64,000 nucleotides of DNA from Asterella californica. Lineage: Eukaryota > Streptophyta > Marchantiopsida > Marchantiales > Aytoniaceae. The position numbers were made by a program, and so were the translations under genes. The first letter of the stretch is position 1, and every line of letters starts with the position of its first letter. The notes under the pieces are model-generated. The model was not told where the DNA came from and ran no database searches. It saw nothing but the letters and a program-made list of their open reading frames with translations. Shown piece by piece: positions 12,101-22,899 of this stretch. The DNA lies in contig JAYKYS010000008.1 in the NCBI GenBank assembly GCA_036924285.1, forward strand, positions 18,523,001 through 18,587,000, in the 5' to 3' direction.

Positions 12101-15100
12101 TATCAACTAAGGTAACCTCAAATCTCCCAATTCAACTCTAGTTGTCTCTAAACCTATTCCAAAGCTCTAGACAACAAATCACTCAAAACATAAGATTCCG
12201 TACAAAAGAGCAAAGCTCTATCCATGTACATAGGTGAAGAAAAGAAAGCTTTTCTTCATCTACAGGCTAATCTTTCCACTACATGACATGTAATGGTTTC
12301 AGAAAACAAGTGGATAGAGTTATCCTATATCTCTTGGTTAAATCGGCACTCGTCAAATACGATACGGTGAAGAAAGTAATGGCCTTGAAAAAAAAAAGAA
12401 AAGAAAAAGAAAGTAATGGCCAAATTACTTTATCTTATGATAGACAACAAGCATACTCAAGCAGCATTGGCATTTCGAGGACGTTACGTAAAACTTGGGG
12501 TCGTTATCGGCCGTTGGCTGAGCGGAGGTTAGTCATCGAGATTTGTCTCTCGCCGTATCTGCCGCCACTCATCCGGGCACGTTCTAAATGTCTTTTTTCG
12601 CGGCCATTTTTAACATCGACGGGCGAACGACGGCAGGACCGCTCATGCAAGGGCATGCGTGTTTAGAACGCGTTTTTTTTCGTGACCATTTTGAACACCG
12701 ACGGCCGAATTTTGTATAGGATGGACGCATTAACTATATTCGTTAGATCCAACATACTTTTGTTCGCTCGTATTCTCATGAGTATGGCTTGTGTATTTCT
12801 TCCTATAGATTATTAAATAGGTCATCGGTCTTATCGTATTTCTTCACATGCTTTGGGATTAACCACATGATAAGGTTTTAACTCTCATGAATTGAAATAG
12901 CATTGTTTCTTATCTAACCCTCTCCTTTGAACGATTAGTATTATTTTATCCACTTCCAATTCCCATCCTTGAGTACCAGTAACATATCAGTTATCGGCCA
13001 ATTGATTGACGAGTATCTTTAAATAGTTATCAACGTCGATAACTATGTGTAATTATAGTTGTCAACTTTGATAACTATTATGCTGTTTAGTTATTGACGT
13101 ATAAACTTTATGTACAAATATTATTTTATAGATATTAGAGATGATCTATCATACGAATCCGTTGTTTAGTTATGGACGTATAGACTTCGTGCGACAATTT
13201 CATGTATAGATATATATATGTTTTACATGCAAAGTATTAATTTTTTTCCAGAATTTCTTTATGATAATATCTTCTAAAATGATTGTCAATTTACGGATAT
13301 CAAGAACTTTTATGAATATCAGTAAAATATTTTGCGAACATGCTGATATCCATCACGAACAACTGATATTGTTTTTCCACCTCCAACCCTCTGAAAACAA
13401 GTTTAATATCCCAAATTCCCAAAGTATAACTACTTTGCAAAACTCAAACTAGAGAAGACCCCTTAGGAAAAACGGATTTTCCACTCCAAAGTTCAAAATA
13501 TAGGTACTTTACAAAAATCAAACTAGAGTTGATCCCTCAGAATGGACAGATTTTTTTCTTCCAAATGGAACTGTCGTAGGTTACGTCTCCAACAATAAAT
13601 TTCAATATTTAGGAAATTTTATAAATATTAATAATTTATTCTGTATATTTAATATAAATAACAAGATGATAAGTTTACAATAACATTGCCAAGTTATGCC
13701 TTTGCCTGAGAATCATGGATAAAAGTAGCTCTCGTTTATGAAAGATGACAAAAGAATTCCACCTCGCTTTTCCGGACTTTGTCTTGTTATGAACTCTACA
13801 ATTCAACGGTTGTTATGCAAATGCCTAGCAAAAAATATAGAAAAGAACATAAGTTTTCAAATCTTTTACATGTGAACACTAGCTCTTATCTTAGATCGTT
13901 CACTTCCAGATTTTGACTCCGCTTCATGGGTGATCACTTACAGACTATATCATGTGAGATAACTGCTATATATCTAACTCCTATTTTGATTATTTTGAAA
14001 AATTTTCACCTCTTATTCCTTCTTTTCCAAAATGTTAAGAGCTATATATTTTAAAAGATTAAATATTACATATGCTTCGAGACCTCCTTTATTATTCATA
14101 ACTTATGATGGTTATTCCATTGTATCTTCAAATATTCTAATAACACTTTTATAAAAGATGAGAAAACATCAAAAGAAATTAATATTAATTCTGACCTTTT
14201 CTTTTCATATATTTTTGGTACTTTTATCATACGAAGAGAGATGTTGGAAGCTGAGAGCCGGAGATCAGAGACCAGAGACGAGAGTGCACTTAACATTGAG
14301 GCTATGAATTGGATAGCAAGCTAGTAGCTTGCATGTGAACTCTTGGAAATTTCAGAGTTGTTGAGAGAAATTAGGTTTTGATTTCAGATTCATGACTTCT
14401 GAGTGAGAATTCATAGTTTTGGAAGAAGTTTTCAGAGAGAGAATTAGTACAGATAGCTAAATTCTAATAGTATGGATTGAAGATGAAGAAAGTTTTTCAG
14501 CTCAAGAGTCTCCCACGACTGTGTTAACAAACAAACGCTGTGTAACGTTAAAGAGCTCTTGATTTTATCATCTGTGTGAAAATAAAATTTGTGTGCCGAA
14601 GTTGAATTGGAAGTGTGTATGTGTTTGGTGTGGTGTTTTGCTTTATTTTCTTGTTTTTTTATTCGGAAGTGCCCATTAGAGATTATAATATTATAGGTTG
14701 CTTCTATTCAACCCTTAGAGTCCAGACTTAATCACTAGTAGCAAAAGCGCGGCTAAAATATGTTCCAAATCTAAGCCAGAGTAGTCCTATCAGTGTTCTA
14801 ACATCTCATATTACTAGTCAGTCATCTTAAAACCATTCCGTAATTATCAAACTCTTTGTGTTCATCAACAGAAAGTTTGAGAAAAGTGGATAGGAAGAAA
14901 AAAGTTTGTAACTATTTTCAAAGAGATTCACGTTTGAACACTAATTCATTATAGATAAATTTATAATAATCTTTTTAAAATAAATGTATAAAAATGAAAA
15001 TATTATCTATTATGATTTTGTTACTGTAAAATGAGGAGCACCTCAGAAAACATCCGCGAATACCAAGAACTATCAGACGTTTAGTTTTGGCTATCCACTA
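9200..15100. other. Long A+T-rich region, no gene recognised
   Basis: No retrotransposon domain or conserved gene was recognised in these 5.9 kb. ORFs at 10,543-10,959 (138 codons) and 12,283-12,666 (127 codons) are the longest; neither has a recognisable motif. The latter covers an unusually G+C-rich spot (about 12,490-12,720) with an imperfect direct repeat (ACATCGACGGGCGAA and ACACCGACGGCCGAA). Two diverged tandem copies of about 105 bases lie at 10,330-10,545. Confidence 0.4.
10330..10545. repeat. Diverged tandem duplication, about 105-bp unit
   Basis: Both copies contain a ...CCACACATA-TTATTA...CTAATA-AACTTATCACACAATCAC-AACATGCA... series ending in a GATACCAG or GGTATCAG word. The first copy ends near 10,430 and the second near 10,543. 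The copies differ at many positions, so the duplication is old. Confidence 0.6.
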
Positions 15101-18100
15101 TAGCGAATTTGAATAGCAATACGGTAACCAAATACACGAACTCGCAATTCCATTGCGCAGCACCTTGCTTCTTTTTGGCTCTTTGCGTGCCGTGATGCAG
15201 GCACTCAGGTCGCGAACTCTCGGGGCCGAAGCCGGTGATGTGCGTGGAAGCTTGAACCTCACTCGACCAAAGAAAGTGCGCTAACCTCGCACATGACGGG
15301 GGGCAGATTCAGAACGTAAAGATGATAGTACCCTTGTTCTTGAAGGTTTCGGGCGCGGAATTCTTTGTCTAGTGGAGAAGCTGGACTCTGTTCGGCTCTT
15401 AGGGATTGCGATTCCATCTGCATCATTGCGGAAGCAATCTGGATTATCTCGAATTCTGCTGCAATGCGGTTGTGTATGAAGCATTACGACGCCCTGTTTT
15501 CCTTGCGGCATGAACCTTTCTAAGCTATTCCGAGGAGTGCCAGTCCGATTGAACGAAAGCAAGCTTCAACTAGGTGAGGATAATAGGAGGAGGACCATCC
15601 CATATGATGGACTTGTAGAAATCCCGGGTGTTGCATCTGTCGAATATATGGAAGTTCCTATATATAATTTGCACCTTTTGATCAGTCCCACCGACCAGTC
15701 AGGGTCATGAAACACCACGGGCATTAGTAGATTCATCGACCTGGAGCCCAATCGATATCAGCCCTTCTCTTCCTCTGAGCAGTCTCGAGGTAAGTTTTCC
15801 GAAGTGTACGCTATTGGACCCATCGTGACTCCGGCTACAATCACGGAGCACTCATACACTAAGTGCTATGGTAACTACAGGTACAGATTGCTTAAGGTGG
15901 CCGGAGTCACGATGCTTGGGAAGTATGGTTCGTCTCGCTACCTCACAGTTTAAACGACTAGCTCTTGCTCTTTAATGAGTCAAGAAATGCAGCTTTTTCT
16001 GGTTTCATCGCAGCCATGAAAATTCGAAGTGTTGGAGAATGTGCTTCCTGTCGACCTCAAGGAAAAGAGGAATAGGCGTGGCCTTGTCAGCACAGGTTTA
16101 CCCCAACTCCAAGTTCTGCCACACGCACCCATCTCGGGCTTTCTTTCGTTTTGTGGTTGATGCTCTACAATAGAGAGCCTGATCATCAGGTGTACCCATG
16201 ATAGTTTGGAATCATGCAATTTATGAATTTCGTGATACGTGATGGATGAGTTGAGATAGCTACTAAGTACTTAGCCGGGCCGATGGTGCAGTCGAACACA
16301 AAGAATTTGACGAAGCTTTCATGCTCCCACTTGGGGATCAAGGGGAGGTGAGGAAGGAAACTGAAGGTGAAGTGAAAGTGAAGGTGAAGGACAATAAGGC
16401 CGCTAACACGAGGTTTGGACATATAGAATGCTTTTGAACAACAATGACAGTATCATACAAGAATGACTGCTCTTGATCTCCGAATTTGTACGCTGCGTGT
16501 TGGCATTCAATGCCGGGCAGATGATGTTTCTTCCATTTCGATTCAGCGTCTACTGGTCTTGAAACTTGTACCCAAATCTAGTTCTGTTGGTGTATAAGCC
16601 TCACAAGGTCTACCGAAGGTTACTGTGAAACATCATCTATATCTCCGCTGCTGTCTGATGGAACATAGAAGCTGAGATTAGGTTCTCCTCATGTGAAATT
16701 GCGCAGAAGGGAAGATTAAAACCGTATTTTTCTGTTCAATCATATTTCATATCATGCGCAGAAAGTGCGTTGTAGTTCGGGTAAATAGGAAAACGCTCGT
16801 TAAGAGGTGCAAGAGCTGCAAGAGGTGCAAGAGCTGAAAGTATGACATAAAAAACCAAGTTCAAGAGGAGAGTGTACCATTTGTGCAGAATACTGAAGTC
16901 TGGGCTGTGTACAGTTAGCGGGAGGCGTCTTTGATTCATCCTCTGAATTCTGAATGTTAGGAGGGCGTGGACGGAACGTATTAGGACGGACGGACATCAT
17001 GGACGGAACCTTGATGTACGGTGGAGAATGTAGAGTAAGTATTCATTAAGTATTGTTCACTTTCGGGTGTTCGTAGGTACAGTACGAATTGAGTGTTCTA
17101 TTTCTGTTAATTTGTTTGTTGTAGCCTGTTTTTGTCTGGATATTTTTACCATTGAGCTTTATCACTAGGAGGACCATGGAGCCGAAGTCTCCGGGTAATA
17201 TTTCCCTTACAGCAGGAAAGATTGCCCTCACAACCCTGTGACAGATGTGAAGGATCGAAGCTTATCTTCACTTCGGGAGAGGATGGTTCTGGCTGTCAGC
17301 GTGATGGTTTTTATGTGCAGAGGTGTTTGTTTCCTCCTTAGGGCTTATGTGGAAGTTCGGATGATAGTGCAAAATGTCACTCTTTGACTTGTTTCACAGT
17401 TGGCCTGCTGGAGTGTGGTAGGCTCCTGATGTTTAGCGTAATTGTAAATGTCTAGCTATTGATCTGATCTCTCTAGTAGCCAAGCAAGCACCTACCGGAT
17501 TTCAATCAAAACTCTTTTCGTATACCGCGTCCAGGAAAAATACAGAGATGTCGCGATTCTTCTTTCATCACCAGAGGACAGGTTTGTGTCAGCAAAAAAA
17601 TGTTCATTCACGAGGCAAAACACGCAAGGTTCAGAGAGAGGTCCGTTTTAGGTCCAGGGATGCTGCTCTATGCCGTGAAGGGGACGGAGAAGGCTAAACT
17701 AAAAAGCGCCGAGACCGCAGAGATCCATCAAAATCCACCTACCTTGACAGGTTGGCTCCTTCTGCACAGATATGCCACTGCCTGACTCTAACCAACCACC
17801 ACCCACTCAGAGACAGAAGATTCGTTGTCCAAGCCAGCACAGGTACTCAACAACTTCCGAAGTTCCGAACACAAGCTTCTCCCCGTGGCATATGACACCG
17901 CCAGCATGCTCACATGCACGGTAAAGTGCAGCTGTCAGTGATCTATGACCAGTAATCGACAGAAGTCCTCGGGAGAACTGACAATACACGCCCTACTCCG
18001 AACTCCCAGAAGTAGATTGATTACACTCCTAAAATGCGTGGAACTGGAAAGTTGGAAGGAAGACACAGGCAACCCGCATGCGGAGCAACTCCTCATTTCG

Positions 18101-19000
18101 AAGTCCAACAAACGTCGACGCTCGTGGTGAAAGTCTCACGGTCCATCTTCAGCTCTCGCTCACCTATCAGCTATCAGCTGTCATCTGTACCCTCCATCAT
18201 TCAGTTTTTTCATTCGTTTCCTTTGCTTGTGTGTCAAACAGCTTCTCGGACCGTTTTCCCCTGTTCCCGTTTCGCAAATTTCATCTCTGCCTTGACTGAT
18301 TTTTTCCCTTTTCAAGTGACTTAATCATTCCTCTCCATCCATGGCATAATGGTGATGGATGAGAGGTTCATGCTTTTGTGTTGGACAGTTTAATTCCATA
18401 CGCATCGAGAACCTTTAGCTTGCTTATCGACATGGCATTAGACAATGACTGGATCGGGAAACCTTGATTTTGAGCCTTTCCGCGAATCAATTTTCACTTT
18501 CAAAATGAGGTTTATTGCCACCTTTATACAGTCCAAAGAGATATGAAGTCTAAGAGTCAACTGTTTCGAATACGCCTTCAAACCCCAAAGTTCTGATCGG
18601 CTTTGCCAGAACAGTCGGTTCTTGTCGAAAGGATATGTTTTAGCGCTGGAACTCTTCGTCCATGTGCTCATTGTTCTGATCGTTCAAATCGGCACTGTAT
18701 GACTCTGACATCGCTTTTGCAGATTCTTTTATGGTGGTTGCTTGATCAGAGTCAACACTCATATGGATTCTACCTGTTTTCCGAATTTAATGCCTGATTT
18801 TCTCGTGAAGTCTAACCATTCCTGCAGTTTAATACATTTCGCTGGACTCAAAGCTCCCCCTGAACTCACGTGCCTGACTAGGAAATGAGCTTGAGGAGTG
18901 TTTTCTGCTGAAAGTAGGTCAGCAGCGGATTTCAACTCCTCTAGCAGTTATTTTCAATATTAACTACCGACCGTGTCTATGTGCCCCAGTGTGAGTGAGA
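15100..19000. other. G+C-balanced segment upstream of the acylphosphatase gene, no gene assigned
   Basis: Base composition changes sharply from the surrounding A+T-rich DNA. Several mid-length ORFs on both strands (15,510-15,710 +, 15,281-15,562 -, 15,980-16,219 -, 18,034-18,324 +) have mixed composition but no domain I recognise. Splice-like words occur (a CTCGAG|GTAAGT donor-like site near 15,788), so untranslated exons or a decayed gene are possible. A small purine-rich repeat of GAGGTGCAAGAGCTGCAA units lies at about 16,803-16,840. Confidence 0.35.
15821..15914. repeat. Perfect 15-bp inverted repeat with 64-bp spacer
   Basis: CATCGTGACTCCGGC at 15,821-15,835 is exactly complementary to GCCGGAGTCACGATG at 15,900-15,914. 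Transcribed on either strand it would form a stem with a 64-base loop. The spacer has no recognised content. Confidence 0.85.
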
Positions 19001-19181
19001 ATTTTTCTGTGGGCCTGTGATCACAACTACTCTCCTGTACTGCGCTGTGCTGTGCCAAAGCAGGACTACACAGTAGTACTTATAATTCTACACTGTACGC
19101 AGCGAAAAAATATCAAAGACAACGAAAAGACTGAAGCGTTCAGTTGGAGGCAGGGATTGAATTGCTTGCTTGTATGGTGAC

Positions 19182-19409
19182 ATGGTTCTGATATCGTCAG
19201 TGGCGCTGGGGTCCGAGCGCATTGGAGGCAGGGTGAATTTGTTTGGAATTCAGGCTTTCACGAGCAGAGTGCCGAGGTTCTGGTCCGCTTCGGCTTGTAG
19301 GGTTTCGTCTCTTGCCTGTGCACGAGTGCGCCGGTGTGAAATTTCGTCTTCTGGTGCCGGTGGCGTAGTAAGGATGAATGCAGCAGGGGCTGATAGCCTC
19401 TCCAAGTCG
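19182..19409 (+). CDS. Acylphosphatase, exon 1 (transit-peptide-like leader)
   Basis: This is the proposed first coding exon, 76 codons. ATG at 19,182 is the first in-frame ATG after a TGA at 19,158. The peptide is rich in Arg, Ser, Ala and Val with few acidic residues, as expected of a plastid or mitochondrial transit peptide. The exon ends TCG|GTAATC at 19,409/19,410, a GT donor in phase 0, which matches the phase of exon 2. Joining the exons places a short Ser/Lys-rich linker directly before the acylphosphatase fold, where family members start. I infer the joining; no transcript evidence was available, and an additional 5' exon cannot be excluded. Confidence 0.6.
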
Positions 19410-20158
19410 GTAATCTCGAAAGCCCTATGTGCGTGTGTAAATGTTTATCTGTTGTGAGCTTGTATTAGTTTCAGATGAAATGCGGCTGTTCAAGATCAGG
19501 AAATAATGTGGCGTCTGCGTTGGCTTGCGTCTTGCGAGCTGGCAATAACGCCTTCATGAACCCGACATTTTGATCTGTACCCATTGTTAGTGATTCCAGT
19601 GGACTCCTGATCACCCCATGGCTTCCGTAAGTATCCGTGCATCACAACCAGGTGTCAAGATCTTCACACCTGGTTGTGATGTGAACTGCCTGTTGTTCAG
19701 TGTGGATTGTTGTGAAGGAGAATCTTTTCCGAGGGAAAGCTATTGGAACTCTACCTCATCTCAAAACAAGTCTCCAACGTTTACCTCTATTTATTTATGC
19801 TAAGAGCGTTCCAGTAGATTGCATTGTTGTGGAAGACAGGGTCATGAATTGTGTGAACTTATATTTGCAGTAGCCCAGATCTTAATTCGCTGTCTACGCT
19901 CACAGTCTTTCTGACTACAGGGGTTTCTTCTTATCATTTGATTGTTCTCTTAAATTGCACCGGTTTTTAGTGCATTTAGATGGTTGCCATGTTTTCTGCT
20001 ATCTGAATTGGAAACCTTTTCCTCGCGTTTCATTAGCAACTGATCTCATTTTTCTGGAGTCGAGTAAGAGTCAGAGCCATCCTGTCGAGAAATGGTCTTC
20101 ATATCTTCGAATTGTTGCGTTGGGAAACAAATAATCAGAAAGACTGTCCCGTGAACAG
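19410..20158 (+). other. Intron of the acylphosphatase gene
   Basis: A 749-bp GT...AG intron between the two coding exons, phase 0 at both ends. It holds the 42-bp near-palindrome at 19,640-19,681 and no other recognised feature. The tract before the acceptor is only weakly pyrimidine-rich, so the acceptor rests mainly on the conserved protein sequence that follows it. Confidence 0.6.
19640..19681. repeat. 42-bp near-perfect palindrome inside the intron
   Basis: CATCACAACCAGGTGT (19,640-19,655) pairs exactly with ACACCTGGTTGTGATG (19,666-19,681). The 10 bases between, CAAGATCTTC, are themselves a palindrome (AAGATCTT) flanked by a C-C mismatch, so the whole is a 42-bp cruciform-capable palindrome with one mismatch. 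Intron RNA would fold into a strong hairpin. Confidence 0.9.
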
Positions 20159-20428
20159 GTATCTGTCCGCATCCATGGCGAAGTTCAAGGGGTATTTTAC
20201 CGCAATTGGACCGTAGAGATGGCAAAGCAGCTGGGAGTGAATGGATGGGTGAGGAATAGCAAGGACGGAACAGTGGAAGCTGTGTTCTCTGGGGAACCAT
20301 CTGCTGTTGATACTCTTCTGGACAAGTGTAAAGTAGGGCCGCCAGCTGCCAAGGTCAGCAATGTAGAAACCACTCCCTACAAGGATACCGTCGTCCAAGG
20401 ATTCGAACGGAAGCCGACTATATGGTGA
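20159..20428 (+). CDS. Acylphosphatase, exon 2 (complete catalytic domain)
   Basis: Acylphosphatase hydrolyses acyl phosphates (for example 1,3-bisphosphoglycerate or carbamoyl phosphate) to carboxylate and phosphate. The exon begins after a CAG acceptor (20,156-20,158) and encodes 89 residues plus TGA. It contains both family signatures: the VQGVFYR phosphate-binding loop, whose Arg (residue 91 of the spliced 165-residue model) binds the phosphate, and GWVRN, whose Asn (residue 109) orients the water. A GTVEAVFSG strand and a GPPAAKV segment complete the ferredoxin-like alpha/beta fold at the usual length of about 90 residues. The frame is intact. An AATAAA poly(A) signal follows at 20,539. 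This is the only clearly intact host gene in the window. Confidence 0.9.
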   Translation, partial: VSVRIHGEVQGVFYRNWTVEMAKQLGVNGWVRNSKDGTVEAVFSGEPSAVDTLLDKCKVGPPAAKVSNVETTPYKDTVVQGFERKPTIW

Positions 20429-20538
20429 TTCGGCAAACCATTCCTTTACACAGAGCACGTAGCCGCTCACTGCAATCACTCTGACCGGACTTAAAATGTA
20501 CTTTTGGCTAAAACTCTCCGATAGATGTATACTACAGT

Positions 20539-20544
20539 AATAAA
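20539..20544 (+). promoter_or_regulatory. Poly(A) signal AATAAA after acylphosphatase
   Basis: AATAAA lies 111 bases after the stop codon, a normal 3' UTR distance for a plant gene. It supports the gene ending here, before the opposing ORF at 20,579-20,770. Confidence 0.5.
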
Positions 20545-20578
20545 AGTATGTAGCACCTGTAAGTGACCTCGCATGTGT

Positions 20579-20770
20579 TTATTTCCTCACAAATTGTCCT
20601 CCTCTACTTTCTTTCGGTTCATATTCAGTAAATCCTCCAAAAAGAAGTGCAGAGTTGGACGATCTTGACGACGACGACGGGCGAAATGCTCGTGATTCTG
20701 GGGGACTGAAGGACCCTAACCACACTCGATCTTCGAAGGGTCTGGAGGTGGCGTTAATGGCTTCAAACAT
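20579..20770 (-). CDS. Unknown ORF facing the acylphosphatase gene
   Basis: A 63-codon frame on the minus strand, possibly the last exon of a gene running in from the right. The peptide has an acidic, then Ser-rich (SSSSRSSNS) and finally basic stretch and ends QFVRK. I do not recognise it. An AAAG|GAAGCC junction just upstream (about 20,785 on the + strand) could be a splice acceptor in the same frame. It may equally be chance; no upstream exon was found. Confidence 0.25.
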   Translation of the reverse strand: MFEAINATSRPFEDRVWLGSFSPPESRAFRPSSSSRSSNSALLFGGFTEYEPKESRGGQFVRK

Positions 20771-21950
20771 ATCTTCGGCTTCCTTTGCAGTCTTTTATAT
20801 ACTTCGTATATAGGCGTCTGAAGCTCGTTCCCTCATTGATAGCGTCCGAAAATAAAAGCTTTTGGAGGATATTTTGGTACTTTTCAAATTGACTATGATA
20901 CGTCTAGTTGAGCATCGAGAGTACCTGTTCGTGTTCTCAACATGAGGTGACGTGAGGTCCTTAACTGGACTGACGTTAAATACCTGGGAATCCTGAAAGT
21001 CCAGGGACTGGAGTCTACCAACATCTTTCTGGGTTGGGTGTTGTGTCGTTCCGCTTCAACGGGATGAAGAGCTCTTAGCTTCAGAAGCTGTCACATCACC
21101 TTGATCCACATTGTATGATGATTTCAACGCTGTTAATGCTCGCAGAAGCCATCAACCCTCGTCATTGAATGATTATAAAAATTGGAACTGCAAACTCCAC
21201 CTGAAATGTATAACACCTCAGAACAAAACGTGTTCTGGATCTCTCTGCAAAACTTGCTATCTCTGCCGACGAGTGTCATTCAGTCAGTCGATCTCATATA
21301 GCAAGCTGGATCAGTGAGCAGTTCTTCTCACAGGTGAGACATTCGTGTGCATCAGCCAGCAATGAAGAGCGAACGACTTGGTGCCTAGGTCTTACTCGGA
21401 TGAGCAACTCCTCGGACTACTGAGACTCGATGATGGTACGACGGCACCCTACACTTCAACGTTGAGCATTTTGATAGCACGTCTAATTACTGTTGTCAGA
21501 GCTTTTAGTGTTTCTTCACCAATGGAATGTATGTGATGGTTTTGTTCCCTAGGAACATTGTGATAGTTTTCAAGTGTTCAGTTTCGTTGTACACGAAAAA
21601 GGAAGGGAGCCTGGAGTATCAAAATGACAAAGGTAACCTCAATAGCATCAACGCATTCGTTGAATTTGCAGGGGCCTGACTCTTAGCTCCTCGATGTTTT
21701 CTTTCCTGCAGAGCTCCCACAGCTCACTCTGCCTCTCACACTGATTTCCCAGGTATTGTTGTTTACAAACATGTCATGAAGCAATCATCTGTGTGCTTTG
21801 GATGATAAGCGACTAGTAGCCTTCCAGTATCTCAAAGCTATCACGATAGCACTGAAGAGAACAACCTCTCTCTAGTAAAATGTGCATGAACTCATACCTC
21901 CAGAAAAAGGTCATGAGACCTAACTACTGTTCGGTTTGGTTGCGCAAGTG
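20771..21950. other. No gene recognised
   Basis: This stretch keeps the G+C-balanced composition of the island. ORF 21,111-21,317 (+, 68 codons, Cys-rich CSGSLCKTCYLCRR segment) is the only conspicuous frame; I cannot link it to a family and see no splice support. Confidence 0.3.
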
Positions 21951-21952
21951 TG

Positions 21953-22262
21953 GCGGAAACAAGAACTTGGCAGAGTTTATGCGCAGCCTTCGTTTCAGGC
22001 TCGGGAGCCCTGAAAATGGACGGAGAAAGGGGTCCCTCCATGTACAGCAGTAGCTTCTAAGATAAGAAGAATTGGCCCACTCTGGTAAAGATATTCTCTT
22101 CAATGGTTTGCGGCGGAAACAAGAACTGGGCAGAGTTTATGCGCAGCCTTCGTCTTCAGGCTCGGGAGCCCTTAAAATGGACGGAGAAAGGGGTCCCTCC
22201 ATGTACAGCAGTAGCTTCTAAGATAAGAAGAATTGGCCCACTCTGGTAAAGATCTTCTCTTC
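21953..22262. repeat. Tandem duplication, 160-bp unit
   Basis: Two nearly identical units begin at 21,953 and 22,113 with GCGGAAACAAGAACT. They share the long run through GCAGAGTTTATGCGCAGCC, a 20-base segment starting GGACGGAGAAAGGGGTCCC, and ATTGGCCCACTCTGGTAAAG. Few differences (for example TTGG/TGGG and CCTG/CCTT) show the duplication is recent compared with other repeats here. Confidence 0.9.
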
Positions 22263-22325
22263 AGAACCATTGCTTCTTCATGGATGATTCTTGGATGACG
22301 AAGAGGAAGTGCTGGTGCAAATTCC

Positions 22326-22328
<3 letters not shown>

Positions 22329-22378
<50 letters not shown>
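22329..22378. repeat. (GA)25 microsatellite
   Basis: An uninterrupted 50-base AG/GA dinucleotide run. It makes artificial Leu-Ser or Glu-Arg frames on either strand, so ORFs across it are not evidence of genes. Confidence 0.98.
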
Positions 22379-22381
<3 letters not shown>

Positions 22382-22489
22382 GATAGGTGTTCGTGTTTGG
22401 ACTCCAAACATTCGCCATTGTTGTGGCCACATACATCTCTGAAAGTAGTTAGCAACTAAAAAGCGCAAGCCCATGTTACCAAGTGGACC

Positions 22490-22870
22490 TTGTTGGGTTT
22501 TACCAAGGTCCACTCGGTTTTGCTGCTGGTCCGTCCTGCAGCCGCTGCTCCTCGATCCAGAGTGACATTACTTTTCAAAGATATCATGTCCAATGGCTGG
22601 CAGTCAGTAGGAGATGTGTTGATCTCGAATGAAAGTTCCGAGATTCATTCTTCTCTTTCATGTGAATCGAGGTTCGAACATAAAGTGGGTACGTATATTT
22701 TCGACATTCTCAACGAAAGAGAAAGTACCGACACGGGGGACTTGAGTGCGAATTGGCTATGTCAAGCACTCGTTATCTTACCCGCTAATTCTCATGCAGC
22801 TTACAAGCCGTGTGACAAGTTCACCAGGAACAAACCCATCCATGAGTTTGATTGCTCATCTGTCACATGA
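22490..22870 (+). CDS. Unknown 126-codon ORF
   Basis: The frame runs from 22,490 into the hairpin at 22,846-22,880, where it stops. The composition is not obviously repetitive and the start is rich in Val, Leu and Ala, but I recognise no domain. It sits in the G+C-balanced island downstream of the tandem duplication. It may be a decayed exon; confidence that it is a gene is low. Confidence 0.2.
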   Translation: MLGFTKVHSVLLLVRPAAAAPRSRVTLLFKDIMSNGWQSVGDVLISNESSEIHSSLSCESRFEHKVGTYIFDILNERESTDTGDLSANWLCQALVILPANSHAAYKPCDKFTRNKPIHEFDCSSVT

Positions 22871-22880
22871 GCAATCAAAC
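22846..22880. repeat. Perfect 14-bp hairpin, 7-nt loop
   Basis: GTTTGATTGCTCAT (22,846-22,859) and ATGAGCAATCAAAC (22,867-22,880) are exact reverse complements around a 7-base loop. The hairpin resembles a bacterial terminator stem in size but there is no other bacterial feature here. Confidence 0.9.
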
Positions 22881-22899
22881 ACAGTTTTCTCGCTCAGGG

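Noticed and set aside
12283..12666. 127-codon ORF as a gene
   Set aside because: Composition changes midway from A-rich to G+C-rich, no domain, and no splice or promoter evidence.
22172..22513. Minus-strand ORFs with long Leu-Ser runs
   Set aside because: Produced by translation of the (GA)25 microsatellite.
22846..22880. Hairpin as a bacterial-type terminator
   Set aside because: No T-run follows and the context is a plant nuclear genome.
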